A model generated the notes under the pieces. The model searched no databases, was not told the DNA's origin, and saw nothing but the letters and a program-made list of their open reading frames with translations. A stretch of 7,693 nt of DNA from Bacillota bacterium (GTDB taxonomy: Bacteria; Bacillota; Clostridia; Acetivibrionales; DSM-1351): assembly GCA_023398105.1 (NCBI GenBank), contig JAEWST010000151.1, positions 1 to 7,693 on the forward strand, given 5' to 3'. Within the stretch, counting starts at the first letter, position 1, and each line of letters begins with the position of its first letter. Positions 5,399 to 7,693 of this stretch are shown piece after piece. Position numbers and translations under genes: made by a program.

Positions 5399-5458
5399 CT
5401 AGTTAAAAATATATCTTTTCTTCAAATCATTCCAAGTTTCAGTTAATGGATGATTCAT
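5399..5458 (-). CDS. Possible 19-residue ORF overlapping the nuclease stop
   Basis: An ATG overlaps the nuclease stop (ATGA, 5458-5455) and opens MNHPLTETWNDLKKRYIFN-stop. The overlap would allow coupled translation. It is too short to assign and may be a truncated gene start or chance. Confidence 0.2.
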   Translation of the reverse strand: MNHPLTETWNDLKKRYIFN

Positions 5459-7245
5459 TTGATATTATTAATACATTTCACAAAACCTTCAAAAGAAAAT
5501 CCTTTAACATTTTTGTCTTTGTTTAAATAATTAAATGCATTTGGATTTTGAAAAACCATTATCAATCTAATATCTTGGATACTATTTATTTCTTGACCAA
5601 AAATTTCAGCATAACCATTTATATTGCTTCTAACAATTTCTATTGCTTTATAATGACTTTTTACATTATTTTCTGCTTTTTTATATTCACCGAGGAAAGT
5701 CTTAATATTAGAAGAACCAATCATCCATGCTTTATACTCAACAAAGTAAAGGATATTATCTTTGATATATGCTATATCAATTTCTTCAGTTATTCCCGAT
5801 ACAAATAAAGTTCTTATTTTTTTATTACTAACAGATGCCAAGTGTATGCGATCCCATACAGTAATATCCTTTTGTCTAAGTATATTTAATAACTCATCTA
5901 TTAAATCCTCGTTATAGTGTTTACTTATATATTTCTTAACTCGTGGATTATTAGTAAAATTTTGATCCAGCATTCTCACTCCAAGCATTTGTTCTGCCTG
6001 GAGTAAAAGGGGAACCATGGTTATTACCTTATTATCTTTTGTTAAAACTAATGGAGTCCTAGATATCTTATTGGAAATATCAAACAAATCAGCTTTAACG
6101 TCTAGACATAATGCCGAGAAAAATGTATCTACACCTTTTTCTGCAATGTTACAACTATCTTTGATGTAGTTTTTAAATGCTTCGATAGGATATATATTGA
6201 TTTTTGTTACTGCTTGTCTATCAGACAATTTAAATTCTTCTACTAAACATCTATTAAGTTCAGACAAATTGTCGGGTGAAAACCCCTCATATTTTTTGTA
6301 TTTATCAAAAATATCATTAATAAGGTTTTGATTATAACTAAAACTAATTACCTCATCAAAAAGTTTATTGAGTTGGTCAGAAAGGTTCTCACTTTGGTAA
6401 ATGAGATAATTATCAACTGAAAGTGAATCCCCTCTTTCATAAAGTAGAGCATTTGATTGTCTAAATACTTCCATTTTGTTAAGAACCATAGTTTTAGCAA
6501 ATAGCCACGATATGCTAGATAATTCATATGATTTTTCATTAATATTTTCATCTACAAGATACAACTTATATATAATATTAAACAACATATCACAAGCATA
6601 CTTATGTTCTCCAATTATATAACTAACCTTTTTCATCTCTTCTATATCCAAATTCTCTACTGTCTGTAAAAGCAAACTAACAACATCATCCCTGTCACTA
6701 TATGGATATAGTTCTTTATCATATTTAATCTTTACTGTTGTAACAGATGAAACTAATGAAAGTATTCCTGCAATTGAGTATAATGTATAAAGCATTTCTT
6801 CAATATTGTTCTTTTTAAGCTCATCTATAAGCACTGCAGTCGCAAGATCAATATTCTTTGTCAATAATTCAGCTGCCTCTTCTTGATTCAAATTGAGCTT
6901 TTCTGTCCTAGAAATGCTCTCTTTATTAAGATTAATCTTTGTAATCATTTCTTCAAATAAACTACTTGTCTGACTAAATGACGAAAACACAAATTCCTTA
7001 TAAGCATCTTCAAAGTTAATGCTGAACTTATCGCCATCTTGTACAACATGATTAATCATTCGCTTATTTGTAAACTGTATTTGTTTTTTAAATAGAGAAT
7101 TATCATCCTTGCGTAATAAAATTTCAAATACATTTAAAAAATCGTCTGGATTTTTCATTTTTCTTATTACACATTCATCAATAATATCGGATAATAGCTT
7201 GTCCATATATTCATGAATATTGTTTTCGATTCGTTCTATATCCAT
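5455..7245 (-). CDS. 596-residue protein with C-terminal PD-(D/E)xK nuclease motif
   Basis: I chose the ATG at 7245 because a GAGGAAG ribosome site lies about five bases before it. Residues 484-507 carry a PD-(D/E)xK-type active site. SGITEEID (483-490) provides the acidic residues E488 and D490, followed after a short hairpin by YFVEYKAW with E503 and K505. A downstream helical segment rich in lysine and glutamate (about 515-545) and the strand IRLIMVFQNP (559-568) complete the usual fold. E451 or another glutamate in the preceding helix may contribute. The first 470 residues look entirely alpha-helical, with no recognised domain, and may sense or bind a partner. There are no membrane segments. 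The gene stands alone between two tail-type boundaries. This arrangement is typical of single-protein phage-defence nucleases, but the target is unknown and defence is an inference from context. Confidence 0.75.
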   Translation of the reverse strand: MDIERIENNIHEYMDKLLSDIIDECVIRKMKNPDDFLNVFEILLRKDDNSLFKKQIQFTNKRMINHVVQDGDKFSINFEDAYKEFVFSSFSQTSSLFEEMITKINLNKESISRTEKLNLNQEEAAELLTKNIDLATAVLIDELKKNNIEEMLYTLYSIAGILSLVSSVTTVKIKYDKELYPYSDRDDVVSLLLQTVENLDIEEMKKVSYIIGEHKYACDMLFNIIYKLYLVDENINEKSYELSSISWLFAKTMVLNKMEVFRQSNALLYERGDSLSVDNYLIYQSENLSDQLNKLFDEVISFSYNQNLINDIFDKYKKYEGFSPDNLSELNRCLVEEFKLSDRQAVTKINIYPIEAFKNYIKDSCNIAEKGVDTFFSALCLDVKADLFDISNKISRTPLVLTKDNKVITMVPLLLQAEQMLGVRMLDQNFTNNPRVKKYISKHYNEDLIDELLNILRQKDITVWDRIHLASVSNKKIRTLFVSGITEEIDIAYIKDNILYFVEYKAWMIGSSNIKTFLGEYKKAENNVKSHYKAIEIVRSNINGYAEIFGQEINSIQDIRLIMVFQNPNAFNYLNKDKNVKGFSFEGFVKCINNIK

Positions 7246-7264
7246 AATTGCTTCCTCTCATAGA

Positions 7265-7293
7265 GTGAAAATATTAAGGTTCTGGTGAAAATA
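7265..7293. repeat. Nine-base direct repeat in the nuclease leader
   Basis: GTGAAAATA occurs at 7265-7273 and 7285-7293, 20 bases apart, i.e. about two helical turns. Lying just upstream of the nuclease start, it could bind a regulator. The evidence is only the spacing and position. Confidence 0.25.
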
Positions 7294-7307
7294 CTTCCAT
7301 TTGAATA

Positions 7308-7366
7308 AATTCTGTGACAATTAGCAACCTATATTTTTCAATTTATTACAATACTATCACAGAAAT
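7308..7366. repeat. Inverted repeat upstream of the nuclease gene
   Basis: TTCTGTGA (7310-7317) and TCACAGAA (7357-7364) are exact reverse complements about 39 bases apart, in AT-rich DNA that overlaps the worn tail at site D. It could be an operator, a recombinase site or the end of a lost element. Confidence 0.3.
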
Positions 7367-7414
7367 TATTTTTTGCACCACAACCGTTCCTTGGTGGCAG
7401 GGTACTTTTGGCCT
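7346..7414 (-). pseudogene. Worn RlmD-like tail candidate (site D)
   Basis: The frame RPKVPCHQGTVVVQKIISVI runs between stops. HQGTVVV lines up with HVETVVV of site C at both the protein level and most bases. It also lies where the array model expects a boundary, between the nuclease gene and the next gene remnant. The DNA just upstream (about 7389-7404, CCTTG..GG.AGGGTA) resembles 5255-5270 near site B. Degeneration is heavy, so the call rests on position as much as on sequence. Confidence 0.3.
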
Positions 7415-7481
7415 TTAAGTTTTTTCTATCCAATTTCTTAAATTATTTCTAATTAGCGATTTATACCAATAGCTTCATCTC

Positions 7482-7534
7482 TTATAATTTTAATTCTTCT
7501 CTCTTATTTTTCAGCCATTGATGCACTGCTTGAA
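7482..7534 (-). pseudogene. 3' end of an unknown gene, apparently cut off by the IS insertion
   Basis: The frame ends QAVHQWLKNKREELKL-stop (TAA 7484-7482), a well-formed basic C-terminal helix. Continuing upstream, the frame enters the presumed IS end at 7535, where the translated sequence changes to hydrophobic, cysteine-rich non-coding-like residues. The simplest reading is a real gene interrupted by the insertion. The original gene is not recognisable. Confidence 0.4.
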
Positions 7535-7693
7535 TGTAGTGCTCCCATCTACTATTTTCAGCTACTATGGATAGGTTATAATTAATTATACAATAAACAT
7601 TCGGTCGTGATATAATAAATAAAAATAGAAAGGAATGAAGCGTATCATGGCAGGAAAAACACAAAACTATACAGATGATTTTAAGAAGCAAAT
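7535..7693 (+). mobile_element. Left end of an IS3-family insertion sequence (continues beyond the window)
   Basis: The proposed end begins TGTAGTGCTCCC; IS3-group termini usually start with TG, often TGTA. It is followed about 110 bases later by the orfA start on the plus strand. A TATAAT (7611-7616) lies 30 bases before that ATG as a -10 box, without a convincing -35. The exact terminus cannot be fixed without the other end. Confidence 0.5.
7647..7693 (+). CDS. IS3-family transposase OrfA, N-terminus only
   Basis: The ATG at 7647 opens MAGKTQNYTDDFKKQ before the window ends. This is the N-terminal pattern of IS3-family OrfA proteins ('..Y..EFK.QIV.L...GKS'), which bind the IS ends through a helix-turn-helix and are normally fused to the DDE integrase OrfB by a -1 frameshift. 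AGGAA (7631-7635), 11 bases upstream, is an adequate though distant ribosome site. It is the only plus-strand gene start in the window. Confidence 0.75.
   Translation, partial: MAGKTQNYTDDFKKQ

Noticed and set aside
7375..7398. GCACCACAA...TTGGTGGC as a hairpin terminator
   Set aside because: The stem has only about five good pairs with no T-run, and the similarity to HVETVVV coding explains the sequence better.
7482..7691. A single 69-residue protein spanning the IS end
   Set aside because: Its N-terminal two thirds are antisense to the IS leader and orfA start and have a non-coding-like composition; only the last part looks like protein.
1..7693. CRISPR array, tRNA, rRNA or riboswitch
   Set aside because: No regularly spaced short repeats, cloverleaf or conserved rRNA segments were seen on either strand.

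Overview
The window looks like a low-GC Gram-positive chromosome, probably a Clostridia or Lachnospiraceae-type Firmicute. The coding regions are AT-rich, the Shine-Dalgarno sites are strong and G-rich, one gene starts with TTG, and the mobile-DNA debris is of serine-recombinase type. It is an accessory region. Every substantial gene lies on the minus strand, so it reads from right to left. There are no rRNA or tRNA genes and no CRISPR array.

Layout, read along the minus strand from the right. An IS3-family insertion enters at the right edge; its orfA start is on the plus strand and it appears to have cut off the 3' end of another gene. Next is a 596-residue protein with a C-terminal PD-(D/E)xK nuclease motif (7245-5455). 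Then comes a 489-residue protein with a SUKH/SMI1-KNR4-like C-terminus (4913-3444). Then a GmrS-type DUF262 gene (3148-1757) is followed by its DUF1524/HNH half in another frame (1692-1324). Last are a 100-residue unknown with a TTG start (785-483), a serine-recombinase C-terminal remnant (495-322) and the 5' part of a small unknown gene (172-1).

The main observation concerns the DNA between these genes. Almost every boundary carries, on the same strand as the genes, a short orphan reading frame ending like the C-terminus of RlmD/RumA-family 23S rRNA uracil-C5 methyltransferases: AHVETVVVLSRVGL-stop (3255-3211), DLFPHTADIHNEASRHVE... (1151-1056), SRHVEATILMTRCGSEDEK-stop (5220-5161), ATVETIILMMKCGSEEKK-stop (983-927), and a worn HQGTVVV version (7396-7346). 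The 100-residue ORF also stops inside a similar sequence near 490. Two of the boundaries share a 159-nt ungapped repeat (819-977 and 5053-5211, about 77% identical by hand count). The repeat has a perfect stem-loop and a terminator-like hairpin. Serine-recombinase fragments sit directly against two of the boundaries.

My interpretation is that the window is an array of one- or two-gene cassettes, mostly defence- or immunity-like, gathered by repeated site-specific integration at the 3' end of rlmD or a relative. This would be comparable in logic to SCC elements at rlmH, with the recombinases since deleted. The genes need not work together biochemically; their common theme is defence against foreign DNA or toxins. 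The tail matches are short and were made by eye. The cassette-array model is an inference that profile searches and comparison of related genomes would settle.
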